Below are positions 45,829 through 52,938 of a stretch of DNA of 52,938 bases, piece by piece. The position numbers and the translations under genes are program-made. The DNA is taken from contig DVGO01000034.1 in the NCBI GenBank assembly GCA_018712645.1, forward strand, positions 1 through 52,938, read 5' to 3'. The notes under the pieces were generated by a model. The model saw nothing but the letters and a program-made list of their open reading frames with translations, was not told the DNA's origin and searched no databases. Source of the stretch: Candidatus Faecousia faecavium (GTDB taxonomy: Bacteria > Bacillota > Clostridia > Oscillospirales > Oscillospiraceae). The first letter of the stretch is position 1. Every line of letters starts with the position of its first letter.

Positions 45829-46266
45829 ATGACTGTGAAACGCAACACTCTGCTTTTGCTGGCCTGTGTGGTATGGAGCGCTGCCGGGTTTAACATTCTT
45901 CGCATTGGTCTCAGCGCCTATCAGAACCATCTGACCTTGGTAAATTTTTTGCTGTCAGCTCTGGTTTTCGCGGTATTTCAGCAATTTATCTTTGGTAAGC
46001 TGGTAAAAAAGCACACCGCCAGGATCAACGACTATCCCCAGCAGCGGCATTTTTTCCTGAAGTTCTTTGACGGGAAAAGCTTTGGCATCATGGCTGTGAT
46101 GATGACCGGCGGGATTTTACTGCGCAGAAGCAGCTTCACGCCGGAAGGATTCATTGCGTTTTTCTACACCGGCCTGGGAGCTTCCCTTTTGCTGGCCGGG
46201 ATACTCTTTGGACGCAACTATGGCAAAGCAATATCCGCTGCCACAGTTCAAAATCATACAACATAA
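45829..46266 (+). CDS. Hypothetical membrane protein in the TetR operon
   Basis: The product is 145 residues with four membrane segments (LLLLACVVWSAAGFNILRIG, LVNFLLSALVFAVFQQFIFG, GIMAVMMTGGILL, FFYTGLGASLLLAGILFG) and a short basic loop. No family is recognised. AGGAGG lies before the ATG. It is the first gene behind operator 2. Confidence 0.8.
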   Translation: MTVKRNTLLLLACVVWSAAGFNILRIGLSAYQNHLTLVNFLLSALVFAVFQQFIFGKLVKKHTARINDYPQQRHFFLKFFDGKSFGIMAVMMTGGILLRRSSFTPEGFIAFFYTGLGASLLLAGILFGRNYGKAISAATVQNHTT

Positions 46267-46279
46267 AGGAGAAGAAATT

Positions 46280-46945
46280 GTGCAAGCGATTGTAGAAACC
46301 TTATTTGATGCGGTCTATCTGATTTCCGTGATTACCATCGGCGTTCTGATGATCCGCCGCAGCAATGGCAACGGTCAATTCCGGCTGTTCGGCTGGATGG
46401 CGGTGATTTTGGGTGCCGGCGATTCCTTTCATCTGATTCCCCGGGCTCTGGCTCTGTGTACCACCGGCCTGGAGAATTACACCGTGGCTCTGGGCATGGG
46501 CAAGTGGATCACCTCGGTGACCATGACGGTTTTCTATGTTCTGCTCTACTACGTCTGGCGGCAACGCTATGGTGTAAAGGGACGGAATGGGCTCACTGCT
46601 GCTGTATATGTTTTGTCTGCTGTGCGCATTGCCCTGTGCATGATGCCCCAAAATCAGTGGCTCAGCGCTGAGGCTCCCCTCTCCTGGGGCATCTACCGCA
46701 ACATTCCCTTTGCCCTGCTGGGTCTTGTGGTCATCGTGCTGTTCTACACCAGCGCTAAAGAGCACAAAGATAGCGCATTTCGCTGGATGTGGCTGACCAT
46801 CGTGCTGAGCTTTGGCTTCTACATCCCGGTGGTGCTGTGGGCAGATGCCGTCCCCATGATTGGCATGCTGATGATTCCCAAGACCTGTGCCTATGTGTGG
46901 ACGGTGCTCATCGGATATTTTGCCATGAAGCAAGAATGCAAATAA
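46280..46945 (+). CDS. Seven-segment membrane protein in the TetR operon (GTG start)
   Basis: The product is 221 residues from GTG 46280, which has AAAGGAG upstream; an earlier ATG lies inside the previous gene. About seven membrane segments are visible. The motif LGAGDSFHLIPRALAL in the second segment has His and Asp within the membrane, suggesting a ligand- or metal-binding or lyase-type role, but no family can be named with confidence. It is probably coexpressed with the DUF2871 gene. Confidence 0.75.
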   Translation: MQAIVETLFDAVYLISVITIGVLMIRRSNGNGQFRLFGWMAVILGAGDSFHLIPRALALCTTGLENYTVALGMGKWITSVTMTVFYVLLYYVWRQRYGVKGRNGLTAAVYVLSAVRIALCMMPQNQWLSAEAPLSWGIYRNIPFALLGLVVIVLFYTSAKEHKDSAFRWMWLTIVLSFGFYIPVVLWADAVPMIGMLMIPKTCAYVWTVLIGYFAMKQECK

Positions 46946-46958
46946 AGGAGGATTTCCT

Positions 46959-47377
46959 ATGAAACGGTATATGAACGCTGCACTGCTGTACGCCATTCTT
47001 GCCATGGTGGGCGGTGTGTTTTATCGGGAATTTACCAAATTCCAGGGTTTTACCGGAAAAACCACTTTGTCTGTTGTCCATACCCATTATTTCCTGCTGG
47101 GAATGGTATTCTTTCTGATGCTCCTGTTGCTGGAAAAGAATTTTCCTTCACCGGCGCCAAAACAGGTCGGGCTGTACTGGTCTATCACATTGGTCTGAAT
47201 CTGACCAGCGTTATGTTTGTGCTGCGGGGAATTGTGCAAGTGCTGGGAACCCAGCTTTCCTCCGGGATGAATGCCGCCATTTCCGGTATTGCCGGAATCG
47301 GGCACATTCTGCTGGGCATCAGTCTGGTTCTTTTACTGATTCAGGTAAAACGCGGTGTATCTGCCCAACAGGCTTAA
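46959..47377 (+). pseudogene. DUF2871-type membrane protein, frameshifted as written
   Basis: The first frame (MKRYMNAALLYAILAMVGGVFYREFTKFQGFTGK, then VVHTHYFLLGMVFF) is typical of DUF2871. The family's second half continues in another frame (YHIGLNLTSVMFVLRGIVQVLG, SSGMNAAISGIAGIGHILLGI). The switch is at AATTTTCC near 47151; one more T restores a single frame of about 139 residues, the usual length. It is either an inactivated gene or an indel error. It is the last gene of the TetR operon. Confidence 0.85.
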
Positions 47378-47416
47378 ACAGCAAAAGTTCTCCCAATCGA
47401 ATCTCTCCATAATGAC

Positions 47417-47464
47417 AAAAAGCACCCTTTTTGCTTTCTTCGGAAACTGCAAAAAGGGTGCTTT
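47417..47464. terminator. Terminator after the DUF2871 gene
   Basis: The stem AAAAAGCACCCTTTTTGC pairs with GCAAAAAGGGTGCTTTC, followed by TTCTTTC. It separates the TetR operon from the collagen-like gene. Confidence 0.75.
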
Positions 47465-47485
47465 CTTCTTTCTCACCAACAAGGG

Positions 47486-47514
47486 GCACATAATTTTTGC
47501 CGAAGCATACAATA
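47486..47514 (+). promoter_or_regulatory. Possible sigma-K (mother-cell) promoter
   Basis: GCAC (47486-47489) and CATACAATA (47506-47514) are 16 nt apart. This fits the sigma-K pattern AC-n16-CATAnnnTA, and the -10 also fits sigma-E. It lies about 48 nt upstream of the collagen-like gene's ATG. Confidence 0.5.
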
Positions 47515-47561
47515 AAGGAGAACACCAAAATATCCCGTCTGTTTCCAGAAAGGAGCTTCTT

Positions 47562-48263
47562 ATGAAACGCTATCGTCCCTCCGATTCGGAGCAATGCCAC
47601 TGCAGCCAGGGCTGCTGCCCGACGGATGGGCACTGTTCCTGTAACTGCCATCCGTGTACCGTTTGCCCTCCCGGGCCGGAAGGCCCGCAAGGACCGCAAG
47701 GCCCCGTAGGTCCCCAAGGGCCCCAGGGTGTTCCCGGTCCTCAAGGGCCAGCTGGCCCCCAGGGTCCTCAGGGTGCTCCCGGACTTCAAGGGCCAGAAGG
47801 GCCCCAAGGGCCTCAGGGCCCTGCGGGTTCTCCCCCTCCCCTCAGTCTGTTATCCGCCTACTCCACCCCCACGCAGGGCCTGCCATCCGGCGGCGCCATG
47901 GAATTTGACCGCAACGGGCTGCTCTACGGAACTGACGTTTCCCACACCCCGGGAAGCAGCACCTTCACCATCACCCAGCCCGGTGTATACCTGGTCACAT
48001 TCCACGGCGTTATAACAGCCACCAGCCAGAACAAATTTCCCGTGGCAATTGCCACTTCTCTGCTGGTAAACGGGTCCATCGTTCCCGGCGCCACAGTTCC
48101 TTATGTGTTTCAAAGCAGCAAGGACTCTTCTGAGCAATCCTTTGTAATCCCAATTTCCGTCACAACCACACCAACGGCACTTCAGGTAGCCGCCTCCGGC
48201 GGAAGCTACTTCGCCAATGCCGTTTCCATGACCATTCTTCGGCTGGGAGATCTTCCCGCTTGA
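47562..48263 (+). CDS. Collagen-like BclA-type surface protein
   Basis: The product is 233 residues from [14 protein letters not shown], with AAAGGAG upstream. An N-terminal Cys/His-rich head ([22 protein letters not shown]) is followed by about 19 Gly-x-y triplets ([12 protein letters not shown] type, residues about 38-92). A C-terminal beta-jelly-roll of about 135 residues resembles BclA/TNF-like domains. Such proteins trimerise through the collagen stalk and form hairs on spores. The Cys-rich head could cross-link to the spore coat. A sigma-K-like promoter supports a spore role; both points are inference. Confidence 0.88.
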   Translation: MKRYRPSDSEQCHCSQGCCPTDGHCSCNCHPCTVCPPGPEGPQGPQGPVGPQGPQGVPGPQGPAGPQGPQGAPGLQGPEGPQGPQGPAGSPPPLSLLSAYSTPTQGLPSGGAMEFDRNGLLYGTDVSHTPGSSTFTITQPGVYLVTFHGVITATSQNKFPVAIATSLLVNGSIVPGATVPYVFQSSKDSSEQSFVIPISVTTTPTALQVAASGGSYFANAVSMTILRLGDLPA

Positions 48264-48295
48264 TTCCAGGAAAGCTGGTTTGAGTACAGCCAAAC

Positions 48296-48322
48296 GGGGC
48301 AAACCTATGGTTTGCCCCTTTT
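48296..48322 (+). terminator. Terminator after the collagen-like gene
   Basis: The stem GGGGCAAACC/GGTTTGCCCC with a 3-nt loop is followed by TTTT. Confidence 0.85.
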
Positions 48323-48364
48323 GACGCGATGGGTTATCTGATTAGAAAAGGCGCTTTGAAACGG

Positions 48365-49308
48365 TTACATTCTACCCATAACCGTGTCATATTCGGGAAT
48401 TGCGGGAATGCCACCGGGTTTTTCTGTGGACAGGCTGGCAGCGGTGGAGGCAAAGCGGACGATTTGACTCAGTTCTTCCTCGTTCAGCGTCTCCATGGGC
48501 TTGCCAATCCGGAGAATCTGGCTGACAGCGGAGCCGCCGCAGATATCTCCGGCGCCGGTGGTGTCCACCGGTTTTACCTTTGGAGATGCCGCATAGGCGC
48601 TGGCGGTTTCGTTGACCAGGTAAGCGCCCTTGGGGCCCATGGTAATCAGGGCCAGCTTCACGCCAAACTCTGTCAGAAGCTTCTTTCCGGCTTCTTTTTC
48701 GTCACATCCCCAGAGGAATTCCACCTCTTCGTCGCTGATTTTCACGAAATCCGCCTGGTGGAGTCCCCAAAGCATGGCCGCTCTGGCATCGTCCAGACTC
48801 TTCCACAGAGGCTTTCGCAGATTGGGTCGAAGGTAATCCACTTGCCCCGCTCCTTGGCGTAGTGAACTGCTTGCTCCGTGGCAGTTTTCACAGGTTCATC
48901 CGTCAGAGAAAGGGTTCCGAAATGGAACACCTTCGCCTGGTCAATCAGGCTCAGATCCAGCTCTTCAAAGCGCAGGCAGGTATCCGCTCCCGGCTTCCGG
49001 GCAAAGGAAAATTTCCGATCTCCCTGATCGTCAAAGGTGACGAAGGCCAGGGTGGTAAACACATTCTCGTCTGCCACAATTCCCCGGGTTTCAATCCCGG
49101 CTTTTGCCAGGGTATCGGTAAGCATTTTCCCGAAGGCATCGGTGCCTACTTTTCCCAGCAAGGCAGTTTTTGCGCCATATTTGGTCAATGCCGCCAGGAA
49201 ATTGGCTGGGGCACCGCCGGGATGGGCCGCCATGGTGAGGTAGCCGTCGCCGTCAGTGCTGAGACAGGCAAAATCAATGAGCAGTTCGCCCAGTGCAACA
49301 ACATCCAT
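48365..49308 (-). pseudogene. PfkB-family fructokinase, frameshifted as written
   Basis: The first frame (MDVVALGELLIDFACLSTDG, GGAPANFLAALTKYGAKTALLGKVG) and the second (VKISDEEVEFLWGC, PVDTTGAGDICGGS) are the two halves of a ribokinase-fold sugar kinase. GAGD holds the catalytic Asp. The switch is near 48831: GACCCAATCTG is read where FDPNLR needs GACCCCAATCTG, so one C is missing. With it the protein would be about 315 residues, full length. It is the last gene of the lyxose isomerase-epimerase-kinase operon and would phosphorylate the fructose or xylulose produced. Confidence 0.9.
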
Positions 49309-49325
49309 GGGTGCTGTCTCTCCTT

Positions 49326-50201
49326 TCAGAAAATGGTGATGGACCAGGTATTGGTGTAGGTCTTTCCCGGAAGCAGGTGAATTAGATCACTCTTGCAGCC
49401 AAAATCCTCCACCACATCCTGCCGGGCAGGCAGAGACCTCCAGGGCTCAATGCACAGGTAAGGTGCATCAGTTTCGGGCCAGTGCCACAACCCCAGGTAG
49501 GACATTTCCGGATAGGAAACCGTTACCCCGTGGGAACTCACCTTGGAGCGCAGTGTCACTTCCCGGGACATGTTTTTCAGGATAATGGCATCCTGGTCAA
49601 ACAGGTCATGGCAAAGGGGCAGGTATTTTCCTTCTTCCAGCGGGTAGGCTTCGTCCTGACCACTGAGGTAAACCTGGGGCGTAAAGCCAATCCGGTCCGG
49701 CTGGCAGCCGCCGGCAAATTCCACAACGTAGTCGGTAAAGTCTTCCCCGTCATCCAGAGGCACCCGAAATCCCGGATGCCCGCCAATACCGAAGGGCATC
49801 ACCTGACGGGAGCGGTTTTTTACCGCATAGGAAATCCGCACCTGGCTGCCCATCAGCTGGAATCCAATCTCCAGGGAGAACGCAAAGGGATACTGGTTCC
49901 GGGTTTGCTCGTTATCGGTCAGCTCCAGCACCAGCTTGTCTTTCTCCTGAACCTGGCAGGTAAAGTCCTGTCCGGCAGCAAAACCGTGGATGCCCATGGG
50001 ATAAACCGTTCCCTGATACTGGTAAGAATCCCGGGTCAGCCGTCCGATAAAGGGAAACAGGGTGGGCGCACGGTCAGACCAGTAAGCCGGGTCTCCCTGC
50101 CACAGATATTCTCGTCCATCCCGGGAGCAAATGTGCATCATCTGGGCCCCCAGGGAATCCACCGACAGGGTCAGATGGTCATTTTCAATGGTATAGACCA
50201 T
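49326..50201 (-). CDS. Aldose 1-epimerase family protein
   Basis: The product is 291 residues from MVYTIENDHLTLSVDSLGAQM. ATG 50201 has AAAGGAG upstream. The galactose-mutarotase fold shows GIHGFAAGQDF (first catalytic His region), GIGGHPGFRVP (second His) and a late Glu (CIEPWRSLPAR). It interconverts alpha and beta anomers of the imported sugar. It lies 17 nt upstream of the kinase and 10 nt after the isomerase gene, so the three form one operon. Confidence 0.92.
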   Translation of the reverse strand: MVYTIENDHLTLSVDSLGAQMMHICSRDGREYLWQGDPAYWSDRAPTLFPFIGRLTRDSYQYQGTVYPMGIHGFAAGQDFTCQVQEKDKLVLELTDNEQTRNQYPFAFSLEIGFQLMGSQVRISYAVKNRSRQVMPFGIGGHPGFRVPLDDGEDFTDYVVEFAGGCQPDRIGFTPQVYLSGQDEAYPLEEGKYLPLCHDLFDQDAIILKNMSREVTLRSKVSSHGVTVSYPEMSYLGLWHWPETDAPYLCIEPWRSLPARQDVVEDFGCKSDLIHLLPGKTYTNTWSITIF

Positions 50202-50211
50202 GTGCTCTCCT

Positions 50212-50853
50212 TTACTTGGCAGCGGGATACTCGTTGCACAGCAGGCGGTAAGGCGGCTCGTCCTCTTCAATGGCAGGGAACCGGCCCACAGGCGGGTTGA
50301 ACCGGTTGTCGGTGTTGTCGTCATTGCACCGGCTTACCTCCGCCAGCAGCACGTTGCCGGTGCCCGGCTCTACGTTGAAGTCGTGGTACATATACTGCTG
50401 AACGTGGATGGATTCGCCAGGAGTCAGGCGCACCACACTGCCGGCAGGGACGGTGTAAGTACGGCCGTCGGTATGGACGGTGACGTCGGATTCATAGTCA
50501 ATTTCTTCGTTGGGCAGGCTGTTGTACACCTTAATCAGCACATTGCCGCCGCCCACATTGATGATATCCTCGGTTTTGTACCAGTGGAAATGGTTGGGAG
50601 AATACTGGCCCTCTTTCAGGTACAGCAGCTTTTCGGCGTAGACCTTGGGGTACTTGTCGCGCATCTTCTGGTTGCCGTTGCGCAGGGTAATCAGGGAGAA
50701 GCCCACCTTGTCAAAGTCACCCAGACCGTAGTCGGTGATGTCCCAGCCCAGCATGCAGTCGCGGACTTCGTCATACTCATGGCCGATTTCCTGCCACTGT
50801 TCCGGAGTGAAATGGCAGAACGGAGGCAGCTTGCGGCAGTACTTTTCGCACAT
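50212..50853 (-). CDS. D-lyxose/D-mannose ketol-isomerase (cupin fold), possible early stop
   Basis: The product is 213 residues from ATG 50853. The cupin core YSPNHFHWYKTEDIINVGGGNVLIKVYNS carries the metal-binding His/His/Glu, and ESIHVQQYMYHDF carries the last ligand. Homologues begin earlier: an in-frame ATG at 50898 encodes MKRSEINRAL, then TAA (codon 11, 50866-50868), then ELEAMCEKYC. The natural N-terminus is thus interrupted, and ATG 50853 has GGAGG only 2 nt away. Loss of about 15 residues may or may not be tolerated. The reaction turns lyxose or mannose into the ketose, fitting the epimerase and fructokinase genes downstream. Confidence 0.85.
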   Translation of the reverse strand: MCEKYCRKLPPFCHFTPEQWQEIGHEYDEVRDCMLGWDITDYGLGDFDKVGFSLITLRNGNQKMRDKYPKVYAEKLLYLKEGQYSPNHFHWYKTEDIINVGGGNVLIKVYNSLPNEEIDYESDVTVHTDGRTYTVPAGSVVRLTPGESIHVQQYMYHDFNVEPGTGNVLLAEVSRCNDDNTDNRFNPPVGRFPAIEEDEPPYRLLCNEYPAAK

Positions 50854-51078
50854 AGCCTCCAGTTCTTACAATGCTCTGTTGATTTCGGATCGTTTCATGG
50901 TTAACACAGCCCTTTCTTTTTAAATTTGGAAGAAGATAGCAATTCTATGCTCTGGCAAAGCTGAATTCACAGTACACGAGACAGAAGATTCAGCCGCCGA
51001 TACCCCCAGAGACAAAAATCTGGTTTTTCGGCCTCTGCCGAAGCTTTCCATACAAGTGCACAAATTTCTCGTCTTTTG

Positions 51079-51106
51079 TTGATTTTTTTCTGACAACTGC
51101 TATACT
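51079..51106 (+). promoter_or_regulatory. Promoter of the AraC-family gene
   Basis: TTGATT and TATACT (extended by TG) are 16 nt apart, about 80 nt upstream of the GTG start. The sugar operon starts about 180 nt away on the opposite strand. Confidence 0.55.
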
Positions 51107-51187
51107 GGCATTATAGGACAGGTTTTTCTGTGTTGCATCTAATAATGAATGCAGTACAAAATCTAAGATCAGCTTTGGAGGAACATT

Positions 51188-52114
51188 GTGCAAAATTATC
51201 CAATTGAATGGTATGATCATTTTACCGATACCAATGAGCGAAAAATATACACAGAAAATGAACACAAAATTCCGGGACTGCGGATGATCGGCTATCACAA
51301 CACCTCCCGCGCCATAGCGTCACTGAATCTGCACTACCACAAGGATTGTTTTGAATTTCACTATTTACTTCAGGGAAATTTGCGTTTCTCTGTGGAAAAT
51401 CGCAGCTACCCTTTGTCCGGAGGCGATCTGTTTATTACCTTTCCAAACCAGATCCATGATACAGGGGATACCCCTATGTCTCCCCATGAAATGTATTGGA
51501 TGCAGATAGAGGTCATCGATATTTATCGTTTTTTGTACATAGATCCAGGCAGCGCCGCCTACATTCTGGAGCAGCTGCATCAAATTCAAAATCATGTCGT
51601 CAAAATGCAGAATAGTACGGCAGGAATTTTGAAAGAGATTTTTGCCAATATTTCCGCTGGAACAGAGCTGGGGCGAATTCAGGCGGGACAGATGCTGGGA
51701 TATTTTTTGTGCCAGATTATCAAAAGCGCTTCCCTTCCCAGCTTCAGAATCACACCGGATATCAGTCGGGCAACAGAATATATCATCGAACACATTGGCG
51801 AAGAAATTACAATGGAGGAGTTAGCGCAGGTGGCGCTGCTGTCCGTTTCCCGATTCAAGCAGAAATTCAAAGCCCAGATGGGAAGCAGTCCCCGGAATTT
51901 TATCAACTTTCATAAAATCGAGGCGGCAAAGCGTAAGCTTCAAGAAAATAGAAATGTAACCCAGACAGCCATGGAGTTGGGGTTTTCCAGCAGCAATTAC
52001 TTTTCCTCCGTATTCCGGCGGTTTACCTCTGCTTCCCCGACGGATTATCTGAAGCAACTCTCCGATGACAGCAATTCCCTTCCGGAAGAAGCTGCCCCGG
52101 AAGAAACAGAATAG
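51188..52114 (+). CDS. AraC family transcriptional regulator (GTG start)
   Basis: The product is 308 residues from GTG 51188, with GGAGG 5 nt upstream. The N-terminal cupin sensor (HKDCFEFHYLLQGNLRFSVENRSYPLSGGDLFITFPNQIHDTG) is followed by two helix-turn-helix units (EEITMEELAQVALLSVSRFKQKFKAQMGSSPRNFI and NVTQTAMELGFSSSNYFSSVFRRF). It is divergent from the lyxose isomerase operon and probably activates it when the sugar is present. Confidence 0.92.
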   Translation: MQNYPIEWYDHFTDTNERKIYTENEHKIPGLRMIGYHNTSRAIASLNLHYHKDCFEFHYLLQGNLRFSVENRSYPLSGGDLFITFPNQIHDTGDTPMSPHEMYWMQIEVIDIYRFLYIDPGSAAYILEQLHQIQNHVVKMQNSTAGILKEIFANISAGTELGRIQAGQMLGYFLCQIIKSASLPSFRITPDISRATEYIIEHIGEEITMEELAQVALLSVSRFKQKFKAQMGSSPRNFINFHKIEAAKRKLQENRNVTQTAMELGFSSSNYFSSVFRRFTSASPTDYLKQLSDDSNSLPEEAAPEETE

Positions 52115-52130
52115 AAAGGAACATCTCCCA

Positions 52131-52787
52131 ATGAAAAAACACATTCTCTGTTTTGGCGATTCCAATACCCACGGTTTTTGCGCAGATCCTATGGACTGTG
52201 CCGACGGTGGGAACCGATTCAACGAATCGGAACGCTGGACCTGTCTGCTGCAGAAGCAGCTGGGTGATGGGTATTTGGTCATCGAAGAGGGTCTTGGAGG
52301 CCGAACCACCTGCTTCTCGGACCCTCTGCAGGAAGGTGCCTGCGGCCTGGACTATCTGGTACCTTGCTTGGGCAGCCATGAGCCCGTTGATCTGCTGATC
52401 GTGATGCTGGGAACCAACGATACCAAGGACCGTTTTGCGGCCAGCGCCGGGTGTATTGGCGAAGCCATGGCCCGTCTCATCCAGAAGGCCCAGAGCACCA
52501 TATGCTGGTCCAGCAAGGGGCCGAATATTCTGGTTATTGCGCCGCCTCCCATTGGAGACGGGATGCTGACCAGCTCGGTTATGCCCATTATGGGGCTGGA
52601 TTGCCCGGCAAAATCCCGGGAACTGGCAAAGTATTACGAAGCCCAATGTCGGCTACTGGGAGTTTGTTTCCTGGATGCCGGTGCTCTAGGCTGTGAGTTC
52701 AACCAGATTGATTACATGCACCTGACCCGTCGCGGACACGCCCGCTTGGCAGATGAGCTGGGAAAGCGCATTCCCCAAATGCTGTAA
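52131..52787 (+). CDS. SGNH/GDSL-type esterase
   Basis: The product is 218 residues from MKKHILCFGDSNTHGFCADP, chosen for AAAGGAAC upstream. The block I motif CFGDSNTHG carries the nucleophilic Ser. The GTNDTKDRF block supplies the oxyanion Asn, and DYMHLTRRGHARL supplies the Asp and His. It hydrolyses acyl or acetyl esters, possibly on sugars. It has no signal peptide, so it acts inside the cell. It lies 16 nt downstream of the AraC gene. Confidence 0.9.
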   Translation: MKKHILCFGDSNTHGFCADPMDCADGGNRFNESERWTCLLQKQLGDGYLVIEEGLGGRTTCFSDPLQEGACGLDYLVPCLGSHEPVDLLIVMLGTNDTKDRFAASAGCIGEAMARLIQKAQSTICWSSKGPNILVIAPPPIGDGMLTSSVMPIMGLDCPAKSRELAKYYEAQCRLLGVCFLDAGALGCEFNQIDYMHLTRRGHARLADELGKRIPQML

Positions 52788-52799
52788 CAATGCGGTCTT

Positions 52800-52938
52800 C
52801 CCTACGGAAAAATCATAACCACCGGCCGTGCCGGTGGTTTGCACTAGCCCCCTTAGGGCATTTTTCTGGCTGAGCCTAAAGGCCCGTCGAAAGGTCTGCC
52901 AACCGCATATCTTTCACGGGCTGCCCCTAAAGGGGCTT
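52800..52938. repeat. Hairpin-rich intergenic repeat, cut by window end
   Basis: Several short palindromes follow each other: ACCACCGGC/GCCGGTGGT, CCCTTAGGG-like and GCCCCTAAAGGGGC (52923-52936). It shares the word CACGGGCT with the repeat units at 26608-26878, and may belong to a related family. The first hairpin can also terminate the SGNH gene. Confidence 0.5.

Noticed and set aside
47654-48015. Open frames rich in Arg/Pro/Ser overlapping the collagen-like gene
   Set aside because: They are out-of-frame readings of the Gly-x-y repeat DNA.

Overview
The window looks like a low-to-mid GC, spore-forming member of the Clostridia, most likely an Oscillospiraceae/Ruminococcaceae-type gut bacterium. 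The reasons are strong AAGGAGG ribosome-binding sites almost everywhere, spoIIID, a SpoIVFB-like M50 protease, a collagen-like BclA-type protein behind a sigma-K-like promoter, pyruvate:ferredoxin oxidoreductase, a zinc-binding L33 and tandem glycine-riboswitch aptamers. This is inference from gene families; no species is claimed.

Region 1 (1-7.8 kb) resembles the accessory part of an integrative conjugative element. One dense minus-strand operon runs dam-type methylase, two AbrB-like proteins, a DUF3846 protein, SpoVG, a thioester/Cna-B surface adhesin and a major pilin that the window edge cuts inside its LPxTG motif. Region 2 (7.86-20.3 kb) lies between two nearly identical 150-bp repeats. 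It holds a decayed regulator, an AT-rich MerR/ABC transporter/GNAT/lipoprotein cassette, and a mec-like locus: blaI-blaR1 followed by a class B penicillin-binding protein (PBP) and an operon of three envelope genes. Three matching BlaI-type operators sit in front of blaI, the PBP gene and the envelope operon. The inferred role is beta-lactam-inducible expression of an alternative PBP plus unknown envelope factors, with no beta-lactamase in sight.

Region 3 (20.5-45 kb) is ordinary chromosome: tRNA-Pro, a radical-SAM pair, a glycine-riboswitch-controlled symporter, rsmE, a PadR-controlled envelope trio, rlmH, spoIIID, threonine aldolase, an AI-2E-type permease, nifJ, yifB, thiI, cinA, several tRNAs and the rpmG-secE-nusG-rplK-rplA operon. 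Region 4 (45-52.9 kb) has a TetR regulator with twin operators and three membrane proteins, the BclA-like protein, and a sugar operon (lyxose/mannose isomerase, aldose epimerase, fructokinase) divergent from an AraC regulator, ending with an SGNH hydrolase and part of a hairpin-rich intergenic repeat.

Four genes (YcxB-like, nifJ, DUF2871, fructokinase) are each broken by missing bases in a short homopolymer. A fifth has an early stop codon and a sixth has ATA where its start codon should be. The homopolymer pattern may reflect sequencing or assembly error rather than biology, so these calls are flagged. GC figures quoted are hand counts of single 60-base lines.
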